A stretch of DNA of 64,000 bases from Pseudomonas sp. ATCC PTA-122608 (GCF_001952855.1 NZ_LPNO01000052.1:295369-359368); one strand, 5' to 3'. Positions 51,568-60,765 are shown, counted from the stretch's first letter. Made by a program: numbers and translations. Notes: generated by a model not told the origin, from the letters alone.

Positions 51568-52719
51568 CTAACGATAGTTCGAATGCAGAGTGTCAAGTTC
51601 AGTAGCACACAGTTTTAGAAATTCAACATAACTATCACCCTCATCGGCATTGCGGATCGCGTTGAGAGCTGTTTCCAAACCAAATTTTGAAAATTCCTTC
51701 ACATACAAACCATCACGTAGCGTCATCACATCCTCACGGCTGGCGAAAGCCGACTCAAGAGTTCTGAAAGTGTGCTGCATAATCCAGTTATGGTCAGGGC
51801 CACGAATGTCATCGGTGATAAAAAATAACCGCTCCATTATTTCAAGACAGGGAATTATCTTCACCACCTTGAAGGCTTCCCTCAATCTGTGATTACCATT
51901 GAACAGATTCATCAGAGCTTCACGAGCGAATCGAGAGTTACCTTTATTGAAACCTTCGAACTGAGAATTTCCAGTATAGAAAAGCAATGAGTTGAAAATA
52001 GATTTTGCACGATGAGTGAATTCATCAACAGAGTAAATATTGATGCCTGTGTTTTTTCCGAAGAACTGAATATCACCATCGAAGGCTTCGCCAATCCACT
52101 TGATGTGAAGATCGTCGTAAACTCTTATCAAGAGATTGGCTAGGTCATGACTATCCTCCTCCTTCCACTGTGGCTTCCAAAGCATTTCATCAAGGCTTGT
52201 CAGGTGTGCGTGCATTCGACCAAGGAGATTTTCAGAAGCCTCATCACTGTCAGGGACAGCAGTGAACTCAAGATTGGTAGGCCTATTGTTCGGAAAGATT
52301 TTGCTGTACAGCTTATCGCCATCATCGAACACAAAGGTCTGCCCAAGGGTTGCTTGAAGCTCTGCTAGACGATCCATGAAGAGGCGACGATGGTTGATGT
52401 ACTGCTCAAACGTCATGGCAGAGAGTTGAGCGGCTGTGACCTTCTGCTGGTCCTTGTTCTGCTTTGAAAGGAACAGAAGTGTGGCAATCGTGGCGACCGA
52501 ACCAGTCAGTGTGAAGAAGCCACTCAACAGAGATCCGAAGCTACTCCATGCAGCGTGGTCGTTTGAGATAGGTCCGAGGTAGTGACCGTACAATTTGAAC
52601 AGCACACACCCAACAATCAAGATGACGAAGCCCATCAAGATCCAAATCCACTGCAGCTTGTCATCCTTGTTGTCGTAGCTCACGGGTTCACGTCTCAGTC
52701 TGAATTCTGTGACCGGCAT
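51568..52719 (-). CDS. Membrane protein resembling AbiC-type phage-abortive-infection proteins
   Basis: About 383 residues from the ATG at MPVTEFRLRR; the start is uncertain, since a longer frame and an internal GTG also exist. Two N-terminal TMs (WIWILMGFVILIVGCVLF; WSSFGSLLSGFFTLTGSVAT), then a cytoplasmic domain beginning with a helix (LFLSKQNKDQQKVTAAQLSA). The FG-x-x-x-SG-F-x-x-L plus K-Q pattern recalls putAbiC family proteins (PF16872). Cytoplasmic effector with a membrane anchor; defence role inferred. No backbone promoter. Confidence 0.55.
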   Translation of the reverse strand: MPVTEFRLRREPVSYDNKDDKLQWIWILMGFVILIVGCVLFKLYGHYLGPISNDHAAWSSFGSLLSGFFTLTGSVATIATLLFLSKQNKDQQKVTAAQLSAMTFEQYINHRRLFMDRLAELQATLGQTFVFDDGDKLYSKIFPNNRPTNLEFTAVPDSDEASENLLGRMHAHLTSLDEMLWKPQWKEEDSHDLANLLIRVYDDLHIKWIGEAFDGDIQFFGKNTGINIYSVDEFTHRAKSIFNSLLFYTGNSQFEGFNKGNSRFAREALMNLFNGNHRLREAFKVVKIIPCLEIMERLFFITDDIRGPDHNWIMQHTFRTLESAFASREDVMTLRDGLYVKEFSKFGLETALNAIRNADEGDSYVEFLKLCATELDTLHSNYR

Positions 52720-52857
52720 CCTACCAGCAGGCTCAACCAGCGACACAACCCACACGTCAACATAGCGCTTCCAAGAACCTAGAGATCGAGACGGCCAAGA
52801 AATCCCCAGGCGCAAAAAAACCAGACACATGATCTGGCTTCCTCCGATTCCTAGGTA

Positions 52858-53517
52858 TCACCCAAGACGCTTCACCACCTCCCCTGCTCTGTCTCTCATG
52901 TTGTTCACCGGCTCATTCAAGAAGCCCATGACGATGATGAGTGGAAGGATGACGTAGACGATCTTGGTAGCGAACACACCACCTATGGACATCAGCATGA
53001 AGACGAGCATGAAGACACCCGTAGGGACGACCAGCCCCATCAACAGATCGATGATGAACCACTGGCGTTTTAGAAAATATGGCGTGCCAGCTTCGGAGTG
53101 ATTAAACAAAACTGATTGAAGCGTCATGTGCGTAATTCTTAATTTGAATTCTCTGCTACTGACTTTAAAAGCAATTTGTGCTTTTAGAAAATTAAAGGAA
53201 GCGTACACAGCGACGGATGAAAAAAAGAGCGAAGAAATCACAGCCAGCAGGATCACGGCTACCGAGGGATCACCGAGGAGTGCAAGAAGATTCCTGTACA
53301 GGAGAAAGCCCAAAGCCGAAGGTAGGATCAAATGACGAAGCACATTAATGGGAAGACCATTTACAAAATTATGGCAAATTAATTTCTTGCTCAGAGGAAT
53401 TTCCTCGATTGGTGATTTCTCATCTTCTATTTTCCAATGCTCTTCAAGATCCTTCATTATTTTTTTGGACGCTTCGGATTCCTGCTCAGGTTCGTTCGGT
53501 AATTTGTAATTGCTCAT
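52858..53517 (-). CDS. Membrane protein, 219 aa
   Basis: Polar N-terminus (about 45 residues), then about four TMs (HLILPSALGFLLYRNLLAL; VAVILLAVISSLFFSSVAVY; LLMGLVVPTGVFMLVFMLM; ATKIVYVILPLIIVMGFL). Unrecognised. Carries the standard SD-less promoter, so it belongs to the element backbone. Confidence 0.65.
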   Translation of the reverse strand: MSNYKLPNEPEQESEASKKIMKDLEEHWKIEDEKSPIEEIPLSKKLICHNFVNGLPINVLRHLILPSALGFLLYRNLLALLGDPSVAVILLAVISSLFFSSVAVYASFNFLKAQIAFKVSSREFKLRITHMTLQSVLFNHSEAGTPYFLKRQWFIIDLLMGLVVPTGVFMLVFMLMSIGGVFATKIVYVILPLIIVMGFLNEPVNNMRDRAGEVVKRLG

Positions 53518-53551
53518 GATAAATGTGTTTGTTTGTTTCCTAATTATAGCA
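53518..53551 (-). promoter_or_regulatory. Element-type extended -10 promoter, SD-less leader
   Basis: TGC-TATAAT, 25 nt from ATG 53517; leader TAGGAAACAAACAAACACAT plus TTATC. Confidence 0.68.
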
Positions 53552-53659
53552 TTATGGGTATATCAGATTTCCTCATAACCGAAATAATTACAAATTAGAA
53601 AAATCGAAAAGCATTGATCCATTTTTACAGCAAGCGTCAGACCCAAGGAACAAAAACCT

Positions 53660-53834
53660 CTGCACTGTTAAGCTTTTTGGGAGGGACATTCCTCTGCACT
53701 GTTAGGGGTGCGAAAAACGAAAAAGCGCTGCACTGTCAGGGGGTCGAAGAACCAAATCTGGCTGCACTGTTAGCGTTTTCAAAGGCTATTTTTTAAAAAA
53801 TTTAAAGCAAGCAAGGACGGAGTATTAACAGTGC
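53660..53834. repeat. 34-bp-phased CTGCACTGTTA repeats, candidate oriT
   Basis: CTGCACTGTTA starts at 53660, 53694, 53728 (one mismatch: CTGCACTGTCA) and 53762, exactly 34 bp apart; the 23-bp spacers differ. A reverse-complement copy (TAACAGTGC) is at 53825 beside GTGCGCGCAC. The array fills the gap in front of the mobilisation operon, where an origin of transfer with accessory-protein sites is expected. A replication origin is the alternative. Confidence 0.65.
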
Positions 53835-53961
53835 GCGCACGTTAATTACTAAGGCTACGTGCTCCGCTTGTTAAAGTCTTTATTTTAAAGGCATTCACGG
53901 CATAAAATCACAATCAAAATTCAGCGTATTTTGGCTAATCAGAAATCTGAATTACTCATAA

Positions 53962-53996
53962 TGCTATAATAAAATCACCAACAACCATTCATTAAA
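53962..53996 (+). promoter_or_regulatory. Element-type extended -10 promoter of the mobilisation operon
   Basis: TGC-TATAAT ends 26 nt before ATG 53997; leader AAAATCACCAACAACCATTC plus ATTAAA has no SD. Confidence 0.68.
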
Positions 53997-54488
53997 ATGA
54001 CTGACATAAATTCAAAACCAGCAAATTCGACACAAGAAAGAATTCTTGGCGATAAAGAAAAGCTCGTATTAAAAAAACAAAGTGAGTACGACGCCGTTAG
54101 CAAAACCATTTCAAACCAAGAAACAAAGATATTAAATGACCAGTCAAAAATTGACCGTCTTGCGACAGTTATTCTCGATGGGTCTCCTGTCGAGGTTGAG
54201 AAAGCAAAAGCTGAACGTGAGACCTTGAAAAAAACTATTCATGAAAATTCCGTTTCGATAAAAACCAAAACCACCGCTAACGCATCTCTCATGAGACAAA
54301 TCAATCGTCTCAAAGAAGAAGTGATAAACGATAGCAAAGGCATGTACGCAATCAACATCGAGACCATCACAAAAACTAAAATCTCTGACGTTGAGAAAGG
54401 CATCGTTTACCTATTGCAAATCACCAACACGGATAATTTCCAAGACTTCATCACTGACGTTAAAAAGAAATTTACCTCGTTCGAATAA
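53997..54488 (+). CDS. Coiled-coil protein of the mobilisation operon
   Basis: 163 residues, almost entirely charged helix (KEKLVLKKQSEYDAVSKTIS; SLMRQINRLKEEVINDSKGM), likely coiled coil. First gene of the operon with the accessory protein and relaxase, next to the candidate oriT, so a relaxosome or structural role is likely. No family recognised. Confidence 0.7.
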   Translation: MTDINSKPANSTQERILGDKEKLVLKKQSEYDAVSKTISNQETKILNDQSKIDRLATVILDGSPVEVEKAKAERETLKKTIHENSVSIKTKTTANASLMRQINRLKEEVINDSKGMYAINIETITKTKISDVEKGIVYLLQITNTDNFQDFITDVKKKFTSFE

Positions 54489-54500
54489 GGGGGGTAAGTA

Positions 54501-55334
54501 ATGATTAAGTCAAACAACAAAGTCCAATTCAACATTCGCTGTACGTCTGAATTCAGAAGACAGCTCACTGACATCGCGTACCTTTCGGGGTACGTGAAGA
54601 AAGTGAAAACTGAAAGAGTGGGCAAGGACGGATTTCAAATCGAGGCGTCAACTCTTGAACCGCTGGAAAGATTCTCCATGCTTGAAAGGAAGCAAGGCGT
54701 GAGCGAAATGATTATGAGTATTTATGCAAATGAGTATCTAAAAATCAACGGCGCAGACAAATCAGACATGAGAGATTTGGAAAGGAAATTCAATCAAACC
54801 AATTCGAATATGTCCCAACTCAGAGATTTATCAGAGGGAAAATCTTTCGAACATAAAGGAAAGACGTATAGCCTAGAAGCTCTATGCGATGATTTTTTTA
54901 AAGTTAGGGTCGAGCTAGGAAAGGAAGTTAATAAAATTCTCGAAAAGAAAACTCTTAACGATGTCAATGATGGTCCTCTCATAAAAGCCATGAGGGATTT
55001 TGGTTCAAGTAACGATACGGAATTACTGAAAGATAGAGTGACCTTCGTTACAAATTTAGAGACTGAGCAAAAATTGAGAGAGGATGGGTCAGAGATAAAA
55101 CCGGCGCTTAGACAGCTAATGAAGACTACCGAAGTGAAGAAGGAAGGCGCGCCAATTAATGACCCACAAATTATTGAAGCCTTGCAGATCTATCAAAGAC
55201 TGAACAAAAATATTGGTGCAGCTCACCTTGCCATTAAGGAAAATAAATCACCTGTCTTTGATTTATACAAGGCCATTTCACAAAGAAAAAACGAAGCGAT
55301 AGCGCTCGTTAAAAAGATTCGCGGATTGAAATAA
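54501..55334 (+). CDS. Putative relaxosome accessory protein (MobC/NikA-like)
   Basis: 277 residues. The first 40 (KVQFNIRCTSEFRRQLTDIA) resemble a ribbon-helix-helix DNA-binding start; the rest is helical and charged. Strong SD (AAGGGGGGT). Its place immediately upstream of the relaxase fits an oriT-binding accessory factor; the family is not certain. Confidence 0.65.
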   Translation: MIKSNNKVQFNIRCTSEFRRQLTDIAYLSGYVKKVKTERVGKDGFQIEASTLEPLERFSMLERKQGVSEMIMSIYANEYLKINGADKSDMRDLERKFNQTNSNMSQLRDLSEGKSFEHKGKTYSLEALCDDFFKVRVELGKEVNKILEKKTLNDVNDGPLIKAMRDFGSSNDTELLKDRVTFVTNLETEQKLREDGSEIKPALRQLMKTTEVKKEGAPINDPQIIEALQIYQRLNKNIGAAHLAIKENKSPVFDLYKAISQRKNEAIALVKKIRGLK

Positions 55335-55354
55335 TTATAATAACCGAGACATAA

Positions 55355-57700
55355 ATGATCATCGACATTACGAACAAGGAGACCACCCAATCCACCAAAC
55401 TGACAGATGCACAACCAGCGAAGACCAGCAAAGGTTCGCCAGAAATTCGAGGCAAGAAAAACCTGCAGAAACATTCTGAGTACCTGATTGAGCCTAAGAT
55501 TTCCAAGAAGACCGGACAAGACGTTCACTACGGTCGCCAGTGGGCAGTCACCAATATTCCTTCCGACACGCCACACCCTTCTCAAGCTGAAAGGTTGATG
55601 TCACCAGAGGAAATCATTGTCTACCGAAAAGAATTCTCAGTAGGTCGTTCTGAGTTTTTTCACAACCACGCCGCTGATGGAAACAATAACCGCCCGAGAT
55701 CCAAGGGTAAGCAGATGGATGCTTTTCGCTTCATCATTTCATGCAAGCCAGAAGAATTATCCCACTGTAAAACGGATGAAGAGCAAGCCAAATTCCTGAT
55801 CCTCATGGGCCAATCTGTCTTACAGAAAATGTCTGCAAGCGCCGACATCAATTTCTATTACGACATGGTTCCTCACTTGAAGGATGGCAACCCTCACATC
55901 CATATCATGATGAGCAGCTACACCATCGATGGTCAATATTTCGAGTTTTATCGTGGCAAGCAGGACCACGGCTTGATAAAAATGTTTGACGATGTGAAAT
56001 ACGAACTGGAAAAGAAACACCCTACCCTTCTTCGTATGGAGCATGACAAGCGCCTGAACCAGAGGCTGCAGGTTGAGGTTGATAAGGTCACGAAGGTAGC
56101 CGCTGGAGATCATGCCGAGGTCTACAACAAGCTTCATTCGATCCTGACCGCACACCTTGGGGAACACTACTCACACCCAAAAATTTCAGAAGAATTGGAA
56201 GCGGCTGGCTTTGAGTTTCGCTATACGAAAGCAAAGTCAGGATCGAAATTTCAGGACATACAGATCTTTCACAAAGACGCTGGCGAAGAATTCCGTTCGT
56301 TCGCAAATCTTCCTGCGTATGACAAGCGTGTACTTGAAAATTTCCAGACCTACCAGCGCTTCAAGCTGGATCTGAAAATCAGTCGTGACGTGTCCAAAAT
56401 CATTTCCAATGCCGTGCAGTTGACGAACTCAACAACCGTAACGAACGTGAAGGAACTCAACAAAATCCTATACCAACATCTTGGCGTGTTGCTTACACCA
56501 GTCTACAAAAAGGACTCAAATGGCAGGAAATATGTGGGTAGCTGGTCCTTCTATTCAACGAGAGACAACATCACCTTCCCTGCTTTGAAAGCAGGAGTGA
56601 AGAACCCTGAAAACCTCATTGCTACACCAGAAGAAAGCCAAGCAATGCACGATGAGGTTCAGACTCTCATCAACATCAGCCGCGAGGTCCAACGTGCCAA
56701 GGGAACGAAGGAGTACATCCACAAGGATAGGAAGATCATCCCCAAATTCAGATTCCTGCAACAAGAGACGCTTCAGAATTTCATCAGCCGCTTGAACAAC
56801 GCTGGTGCCTACAAGCAGACCCTAACCAGTGGAATCGCTTCCGGCGACTCACTCAACAGCAAGTGGAACAACGGCAGGCAGCTCGACATTGATCCAGACG
56901 GTACGGTGAAGGTCTATCAAGAAAATATGTCGTCAGCCAAGGCAGCGATTCAGGCAATCGTCGCGCAGGGATTTTGCGAGATGGAATTCAAGGGAGTCAG
57001 CAACGCTAAAATCCAACGCATGATGTACATCCAGTCCGTTCTGCATAACGTGAAAATCACGAACTACATACCATCGGCAGAACTGAAAGCAGAAGCGCAA
57101 GCCATGCTCGATGCCGAGCGTGACAAGCTGATTGAAGCCAACAAAGTGAAGATCAATGCTCATGTGAAGCTCAGAAATCCGAACGCTACCACCCGCGAAA
57201 AGCAGAACCTTCTTTACCTACGCACGAACCGCAAGCTCGATGTGGACGTGGATGAACGCCCAAAATTCTATGGATTGATGTACGGCTTGCACAAAGGCTT
57301 TGTGCCTGACGACTTTGCTCACATCGACAAGATCACCATTACCAAGGAGGAAAAAACAAAGGTCATTGAACACTTCGCTAGCGCGGAAGAGGTGAACCCT
57401 GTCGAGTTGAGAAGAATCTTGCGCCTGCTAGGTATCGATACAGATGGGGAACCAATGCTTAAAGAACCTCAGAAGCCATCACAGCCTCTATCGCCTTCGA
57501 CGACAACGACTAACCTTCACATCAGAACAAGCCCTGTCACGGATGTCATCAGTGAGCCTGAATCAGTCATCAACCCTGACTTCAAGCCGCTCAGGACCGA
57601 GCCTGCCAAGGAACATGCGACAACCACCACGAAGACTGAGCCTGAGAAGGTCATACCACCTTCGGATGGAGCCAAGCCACTTGGCAAAAACAAGATATGA
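55355..57700 (+). CDS. Relaxase (MOBP/VirD2-like)
   Basis: 781 residues. The metal-binding relaxase motif is HLKDGNPHIHIMM, with H174, H181 and H183; Tyr43 in KHSEYLIEP is a candidate nucleophile. The N-terminal about 250 residues form the nicking domain, a long middle region follows, and the last 100 residues are Pro/Thr/Ser-rich. It would nick oriT, stay covalently bound to the 5' end and pilot the strand. Last gene of the mob operon; its likely terminator now lies 2.3 kb away (60041-60063). Confidence 0.85.
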   Translation: MIIDITNKETTQSTKLTDAQPAKTSKGSPEIRGKKNLQKHSEYLIEPKISKKTGQDVHYGRQWAVTNIPSDTPHPSQAERLMSPEEIIVYRKEFSVGRSEFFHNHAADGNNNRPRSKGKQMDAFRFIISCKPEELSHCKTDEEQAKFLILMGQSVLQKMSASADINFYYDMVPHLKDGNPHIHIMMSSYTIDGQYFEFYRGKQDHGLIKMFDDVKYELEKKHPTLLRMEHDKRLNQRLQVEVDKVTKVAAGDHAEVYNKLHSILTAHLGEHYSHPKISEELEAAGFEFRYTKAKSGSKFQDIQIFHKDAGEEFRSFANLPAYDKRVLENFQTYQRFKLDLKISRDVSKIISNAVQLTNSTTVTNVKELNKILYQHLGVLLTPVYKKDSNGRKYVGSWSFYSTRDNITFPALKAGVKNPENLIATPEESQAMHDEVQTLINISREVQRAKGTKEYIHKDRKIIPKFRFLQQETLQNFISRLNNAGAYKQTLTSGIASGDSLNSKWNNGRQLDIDPDGTVKVYQENMSSAKAAIQAIVAQGFCEMEFKGVSNAKIQRMMYIQSVLHNVKITNYIPSAELKAEAQAMLDAERDKLIEANKVKINAHVKLRNPNATTREKQNLLYLRTNRKLDVDVDERPKFYGLMYGLHKGFVPDDFAHIDKITITKEEKTKVIEHFASAEEVNPVELRRILRLLGIDTDGEPMLKEPQKPSQPLSPSTTTTNLHIRTSPVTDVISEPESVINPDFKPLRTEPAKEHATTTTKTEPEKVIPPSDGAKPLGKNKI

Positions 57701-57714
57701 GACAAGCTGCGTAA

Positions 57715-57752
57715 TTGCATGATTTGACCGGGCATTGGCATCGGATTTGACT
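57715..57752. repeat. Candidate transposon left end (two sites)
   Basis: TTGCATGATTTGACC (57715) and TTGGCATCGGATTTGACT (57735) face opposite to the 23-bp-phased array at 59923-60032. Around the inner site, GCATCGGATTTGACTAACAC here matches GCGTCGGATTTGACCCGCAC on the minus strand of that array, and both continue into similar ACT-CGT-CC sequence. No gene is seen in 57753-58079. Confidence 0.55.
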
Positions 57753-58079
57753 AACACACTACGTTTCCTTTACTCCCTTAAGTCGCAGTGTACAAGGTAC
57801 AAGCTTCAAGCAAGCCCGTGAACTTATTTTCGATAAGGTTTAAGGCGTTAATCCCTTTTTGTCAGTTTCCTGCAGCGTGAACTTGATTAATCGTTAGTAA
57901 TTAACCACTTGGAATCGTGTCTTCCGGGAGCGAGGGACAAATACAAATTCAATAAGAATCGTGAGGCATTAGACATTGGACACAAGCCATTAAGGTGGGC
58001 CACTGACCAATGAACCCAAAGCATTTGCATTCACATAGATGAAGGACTAGTCTGATAACTCATAGCTTGGAGGTAGGAA

Positions 58080-59219
58080 ATGAAAGAACTAAACATGATG
58101 CGTGTTGGCAGTACAATATCATTCAATAACTTCTCGTCTATTTTTTCCGCAGCTGGCACTAATACGAATACATCTTTAACTATGCCCGAGGCGCTCCCTC
58201 AGGCTGAACTCCAGAACTTGTTGATGTCAGCCGGCCCGAAGAAACTTTCGCTTCAATTTTCTGGTCTAACCGCGAACACGGCTCAGCTAATCGCATTGCT
58301 AAGTGCTGCGGTTGGCCCTGCCACCACGGCTGACATTAGTTCCATTAACAGTCTGCCGCTTTCCACGCTTCCACAGGTTGCCGCCTTGTTGGCTGGGAAA
58401 GAAAGGTCTATTTCTATAGATTGCGCTACGGCTAGCTCCGCTAGTGCGGTTGCTATAATTAATATGTTTACGGATCCTAGCACGTCGTGCACAGTTGTTG
58501 GACTTAATGCACTGACGGCCGAAGGGGTGAACGATGTAATAGCGGCTATCGGCACTAAGCCATACACCATTACCCTTGACGGAAAACTATCAACCCCAGC
58601 AGCGATTATCGATTGTGTGACTAAGCTCACGGCTATCAATCTTGAATTATCGATTACCAACGGGGGTTCTTTGTCAGTTTCAACCCTTTCTCAAGTTTTG
58701 AGCTCAGTAGGTATCAGGAAGGCATCACTTGCACTTGACGTACTAGATCTTAACCCCACTGGCATCCTTGCAGTGCTAGGCGTCGCTGGGGTAAACACTG
58801 ACGTCTCGATAGCTTCGGCCCATACATTCACTACCGCCGAACTTACACAGGTTAGACAACTTACATCCGGAAAAAGGCTGTCGCTAGAGTTCAATGGCCG
58901 ACAACTGGGAGTCGATCCTGTCAACGGAGACAAGCTTCAGCAGGCGGTAGCAGCATCCGATATGCTAACCACAATCACTGTCAATACAGCCCAGTACCCA
59001 CCCCTAAGTTACTTGCTACCTATCATTCAGAACTCAAGCAATACCAATTTGATTGTCGCATACAATGGCGGTCAGCTTTCTGATACAGATGCGAATGGTA
59101 ACGTAGTGGTGCGTGGAATTGAGGTTGCCGCTGCGACAACCATAATCACCGTGACATCTGTCGGGGATGGTAGCTACTCTATTGATAACTACCTTAAAAT
59201 TCTAAGTGCGGCGGGATGA
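58080..59219 (+). CDS. Repeat protein of unknown function, 379 aa
   Basis: SD TTGGAGGTAGG. Repeats of about 32-35 residues, each with an L-x-x-L-L-x-x-x-G helix followed by a strand (LQNLLMSAGPKKLSLQF; VAALLAGKERSISIDC; LSQVLSSVGIRKASLALDV; VRQLTSGKRLSLEFNG), leucine-rich-repeat-like. Ser/Thr/Ala-rich, no signal peptide or TM. Followed 27 bp later by a DUF2845 gene. Cargo of the putative transposon bounded at 57.71 and 60.03 kb. Confidence 0.65.
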   Translation: MKELNMMRVGSTISFNNFSSIFSAAGTNTNTSLTMPEALPQAELQNLLMSAGPKKLSLQFSGLTANTAQLIALLSAAVGPATTADISSINSLPLSTLPQVAALLAGKERSISIDCATASSASAVAIINMFTDPSTSCTVVGLNALTAEGVNDVIAAIGTKPYTITLDGKLSTPAAIIDCVTKLTAINLELSITNGGSLSVSTLSQVLSSVGIRKASLALDVLDLNPTGILAVLGVAGVNTDVSIASAHTFTTAELTQVRQLTSGKRLSLEFNGRQLGVDPVNGDKLQQAVAASDMLTTITVNTAQYPPLSYLLPIIQNSSNTNLIVAYNGGQLSDTDANGNVVVRGIEVAAATTIITVTSVGDGSYSIDNYLKILSAAG

Positions 59220-59246
59220 TACTCAACGTCTTTCAAGAAGGTCTAT

Positions 59247-59576
59247 ATGTTTGTCAAGCCATTAGCAGCAATGCTTTTGATATGTTCTATCCTAAATGAA
59301 GCGAGTGCGACTACTCGCTGCGGAACAAGGCTGGTTAATTCAGGTGACACGCTTGAAAATGTTCTCCAAACTTGTGGCCAACCTGTCGCACAGGATAGTG
59401 ATGGGCCTGTAATGCGAAATAATGGAGTGCCACGAAAAGGGGCGCAGAAAACAGATGTTTTAGTTTACGGTCCGAACGGTGGAGCCTATCAGTACATGCT
59501 TTTTATCAACGACAAATTGATAAGAGTAGATACTCGACGCAACGAGCCCTCCGGGAATCTATTGAAATGGGATTAG
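59247..59576 (+). CDS. DUF2845 secreted protein
   Basis: 109 residues. Signal peptide (LAAMLLICSILNEASA-TT) and DUF2845 core: TRCGTRLVNSGDTLENVLQT, CGQPVAQ, then VLVYGPNGGAYQYMLF. Paralogue of 24175-24492 in domain but in a different context. AAGAAGG precedes the ATG. Confidence 0.78.
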   Translation: MFVKPLAAMLLICSILNEASATTRCGTRLVNSGDTLENVLQTCGQPVAQDSDGPVMRNNGVPRKGAQKTDVLVYGPNGGAYQYMLFINDKLIRVDTRRNEPSGNLLKWD

Positions 59577-59697
59577 ACCGCTAACTGTTAGGAGCCTATC
59601 ACTCTAGTTTTTATTAGATGGTAGGCCTTATCTTTTTTACGCTGCACTTTTACTCTTAATTATTCTTCCCCAATCAAACAGCCATGGACATACCCTC

Positions 59698-59838
59698 TTA
59701 AGATTCGGAGCTGAGCGCGAAGATATCCCGAGACAAAGGTATTAATTTGTGCGGTTTGTTAGGCATTAGCGCCTCAACTTGCCCTAGACCATCTAGGAAT
59801 ATGTCATATAGAGTATAGTGGCAGTCTGCTCTCCCACC
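59698..59838 (-). pseudogene. Possible 3' remnant of a gene
   Basis: The frame reads sensibly for about 45 residues (TLYDIFLDGLGQVEALMPNK, PHKLIPLSRDIFALSSES) before a stop at 59698, then becomes non-coding-like upstream. Family unknown; it may be the end of a deleted gene inside the transposon. Confidence 0.3.
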
Positions 59839-59922
59839 TCCTTTTCCCTGACAATGCGGGGAACATGCCGATTGCATCCATGTGATATTCCTAAAGTGGT
59901 GGTTGCCTTGGTTCGACCGCAG

Positions 59923-60032
59923 GCGGTCAAGGACACGAAGTGTGCGGGTCAAATCCGACGCAAACGTCTAGTCAGGTCGAATGCAAGAGACTGGTCATTG
60001 TCATTGCAAACGGGTGGTCAAGTGGAATGCAA
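59923..60032. repeat. Five 23-bp-phased 18-mers, candidate transposon right end
   Basis: Units start at 59923, 59946, 59969, 59992 and 60015, exactly 23 bp apart; the clearest are TGGTCATTGTCATTGCAA and TGGTCAAGTGGAATGCAA. Regularly phased degenerate sites at one end and fewer at the other are how Tn7/Tn5053-type transposase-binding ends look. Confidence 0.65.
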
Positions 60033-60040
60033 TTTTCCAC

Positions 60041-60063
60041 AGCCCCATTACCGGGGCTTTTTT
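60041..60063 (+). terminator. Plus-strand terminator, likely of the relaxase operon
   Basis: AGCCCC-ATTACC-GGGGCT plus T6. The nearest upstream plus-strand backbone gene is the relaxase ending at 57700; the intervening block looks inserted. Confidence 0.82.
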
Positions 60064-60748
60064 ATGGTCGTGGGACGAAACTAACCACGTTGATGTTGTC
60101 CGGGTAGACAGTGTTTTTGGTGATGCCAGACACTGGGATGGTCGTGTTAAAAAACCGCCCGGTCTTATCATCCTGTCTCTCATGAAAGCCGTACTGGTGA
60201 TTCGTGTAGGAGCAGGCAACAAGGTACGTACCAGCCTTGTCATCACGACCGACAATTGCTACCCAATGATCTCCCATCCCGCCTTCTTCGAATTCAGCCT
60301 TTTCCTTAACACAGAGAATCGCAACAGACTCAGCGAAATTCAACGTAGCGAGCGACTGGATGTCAGATGGAATCACCACTGGTGACACACCTGAACCATC
60401 AGTCATGACCTCAAAGCTGGTAGAGACAAACACTTGCTTCACCTTTGCATCTGTCACGTGTCTCAGCTTGCCAAAATCGCTACCTTCGCCCAGCACGAAA
60501 TTGTGAAGAGAAGGGGTATTGCCAATCACCCTCCTCCAAAAATTCATGTTCCTGAACACAAAATCTGATGCTTTTTCGCTTGGGCTTCTGAGTGCCTTGT
60601 AAGCATTGAACAACGAGTAAATCAGGCACAGACCGTCAAAGTGACCTTGCGCCAAAATTCGTTGAATCGGATGAGTAGGTTTCAAAGCGTCTTTCCCTGT
60701 ATGCAGTGACGAATTGCGCAAGGGTACAGGAGACAATGAATCTGGCAT
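60062..60748 (-). CDS. Papain-like cysteine-peptidase-like protein
   Basis: 228 residues. HFDGLCLIYSLFNAYKAL puts Cys41 at the head of a helix, and GMGDHWVAIVGRD puts His161 at the start of a strand, the Cys-then-His order of papain/C39-like peptidases, followed by an aromatic-rich strand (YLVACSYTNHQYGF). Length and spacing fit the fold. No signal peptide. Could be a protease effector or toxin of the element; substrate unknown. Confidence 0.58.
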   Translation of the reverse strand: MPDSLSPVPLRNSSLHTGKDALKPTHPIQRILAQGHFDGLCLIYSLFNAYKALRSPSEKASDFVFRNMNFWRRVIGNTPSLHNFVLGEGSDFGKLRHVTDAKVKQVFVSTSFEVMTDGSGVSPVVIPSDIQSLATLNFAESVAILCVKEKAEFEEGGMGDHWVAIVGRDDKAGTYLVACSYTNHQYGFHERQDDKTGRFFNTTIPVSGITKNTVYPDNINVVSFVPRP

Positions 60749-60765
60749 AGAGCTATCACAGGTAC

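Noticed and set aside
53614..53796. 60-codon open frame across the 34-bp repeats
   Set aside because: A 34-bp period is not a multiple of three, so the repeats are not coding repeats, and the frame has no start signals.
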